DNA of 44,274 nt from an uncultured Burkholderiales bacterium (GTDB lineage Bacteria > Pseudomonadota > Gammaproteobacteria > Burkholderiales > Burkholderiaceae_C): positions 1-44,274 of the forward strand of contig CAIQBO010000019.1 of assembly GCA_903870145.1 (NCBI GenBank). Direction: 5' to 3'. The notes below the pieces were generated by a model, which was given only the letters and a program-made list of their open reading frames with translations, was not told the origin of the DNA and searched no databases. Both the position numbers and the translations under genes were made by a program. Below, one piece after another: positions 43,898 to 44,274 of this stretch (the first letter of the stretch is position 1; each line of letters starts with the position of its first letter).

Positions 43898-44274
43898 ACT
43901 TGCAGCATCATCTTCTTCGTGCCATGGACGTTGTTGATTATCACAGTCAGGCTTTGGGTGTTCGGCTTGCAACATTGACGAGGCCATTAATCGACCAAGA
44001 GCTCTCGGTCGTCTTCCAGCGCAATTGCTCGGTGATTTAAGAGGAAAATTGGACTCGCTTGCGCTTATGATGATGAAGGCAAATCTGCGGCCCCAGGCGT
44101 TTGGGGTGATCGGGTGAACGCGGAAATGAATTTTTCAGGGACGACTCTTTAGCTCAATCCACACGCACTTTACTGTAAGCGTCCAAGACTCGTGGACGCA
44201 GGCTGCACGAATAAGAAATTAAAAGGCGAGCACCAACGGTGGCGCACCATGCGTGCGTACAACGAAACATAACC
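43898..44274. other. no convincing gene; two hairpins
   Basis: With the remnant above, 43790-44274 is the only stretch over 300 bp without a gene. A 65-codon frame at 43843-44040 has no recognisable features or start context. CCCCA/TGGGG (44091-44095, 44102-44106) and GCGTCCA/TGGACGC (44179-44185, 44193-44199) are perfect stems; neither is followed by a T tract. It may be debris from an old insertion. Confidence 0.4.

Noticed and set aside
43843..44040. 65-codon plus-strand frame after the acyltransferase
   Set aside because: No ribosome-binding site, no recognisable fold, and it lies in what looks like eroded mobile DNA.
1..44274. CRISPR arrays, tRNA or rRNA genes, phage modules
   Set aside because: I looked for regular spaced repeats, cloverleaf-like segments and phage structural genes in the gaps and saw none; an exact search with a tRNA finder would be decisive.

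Overview
The window reads as chromosomal DNA of a Gram-negative betaproteobacterium, most likely Burkholderiales and plausibly Comamonadaceae. The reasons are the LPS-export genes lptA-lptB followed by rpoN, the argS-SPOR-dsbA run, the fused mutase IcmF, malate synthase G and a fused acyl-CoA monooxygenase/reductase. Genes are tightly packed, with many ATGA stop/start overlaps. I saw no tRNA, rRNA, CRISPR array, prophage or complete insertion sequence.

Layout. 1-1.0 kb: tail of a TetR-type regulator and convergent coaX. 1.2-7.0 kb: hydrolases for amide and peptide bonds (amidase and M81 peptidase in one operon, a divergent second amidase, an M20 peptidase). 7.0-9.5 kb: a sulfur module (persulfide dioxygenase-rhodanese fusion, CsoR/CstR-like repressor, and a YeeE-type transporter split into two overlapping genes). 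9.5-13.8 kb: fused B12-dependent isobutyryl-CoA mutase and glutathione synthetase. 13.8-16.6 kb: four decaying genes in a row (D-cysteine desulfhydrase-like, M81 peptidase, DUF2817, AraC regulator). 16.6-20 kb: malate synthase G with a divergent LysR regulator. 20-28.6 kb: housekeeping genes (argS, SPOR protein, dsbA, lptA, lptB, rpoN, an RNA methyltransferase, a PIN-domain protein, a SEC-C protein).

28.6-43.0 kb is the most unusual part. Two minus-strand catabolic modules are separated by a decayed higBA toxin-antitoxin locus. The first (34.3 down to 28.6 kb) holds a NicX-like metal enzyme, an alpha/beta hydrolase, an acyl-CoA-dehydrogenase-like flavoprotein without the usual catalytic Glu, an acyl-CoA ligase and a fluoroacetate-dehalogenase-like hydrolase. 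The second (43.0 down to 35.0 kb) holds an 810-residue monooxygenase/Old-Yellow-Enzyme fusion of the 2-aminobenzoyl-CoA monooxygenase/reductase (or salicylyl-CoA 5-hydroxylase) type, an SDR, a MarR regulator, a crotonase, an acyl-CoA dehydrogenase, a benzoate-CoA-ligase-type enzyme and a RidA-like protein. Together they look like an aerobic pathway that activates an aromatic acid as its CoA thioester, hydroxylates and reduces the ring, and finishes with beta-oxidation-like steps. Several members lack canonical active-site residues, so the lower pathway may be undescribed.

43.2 kb to the end: a lysophospholipid acyltransferase, then about 480 bp without a convincing gene, containing a probable remnant of an IS3-type transposase end.
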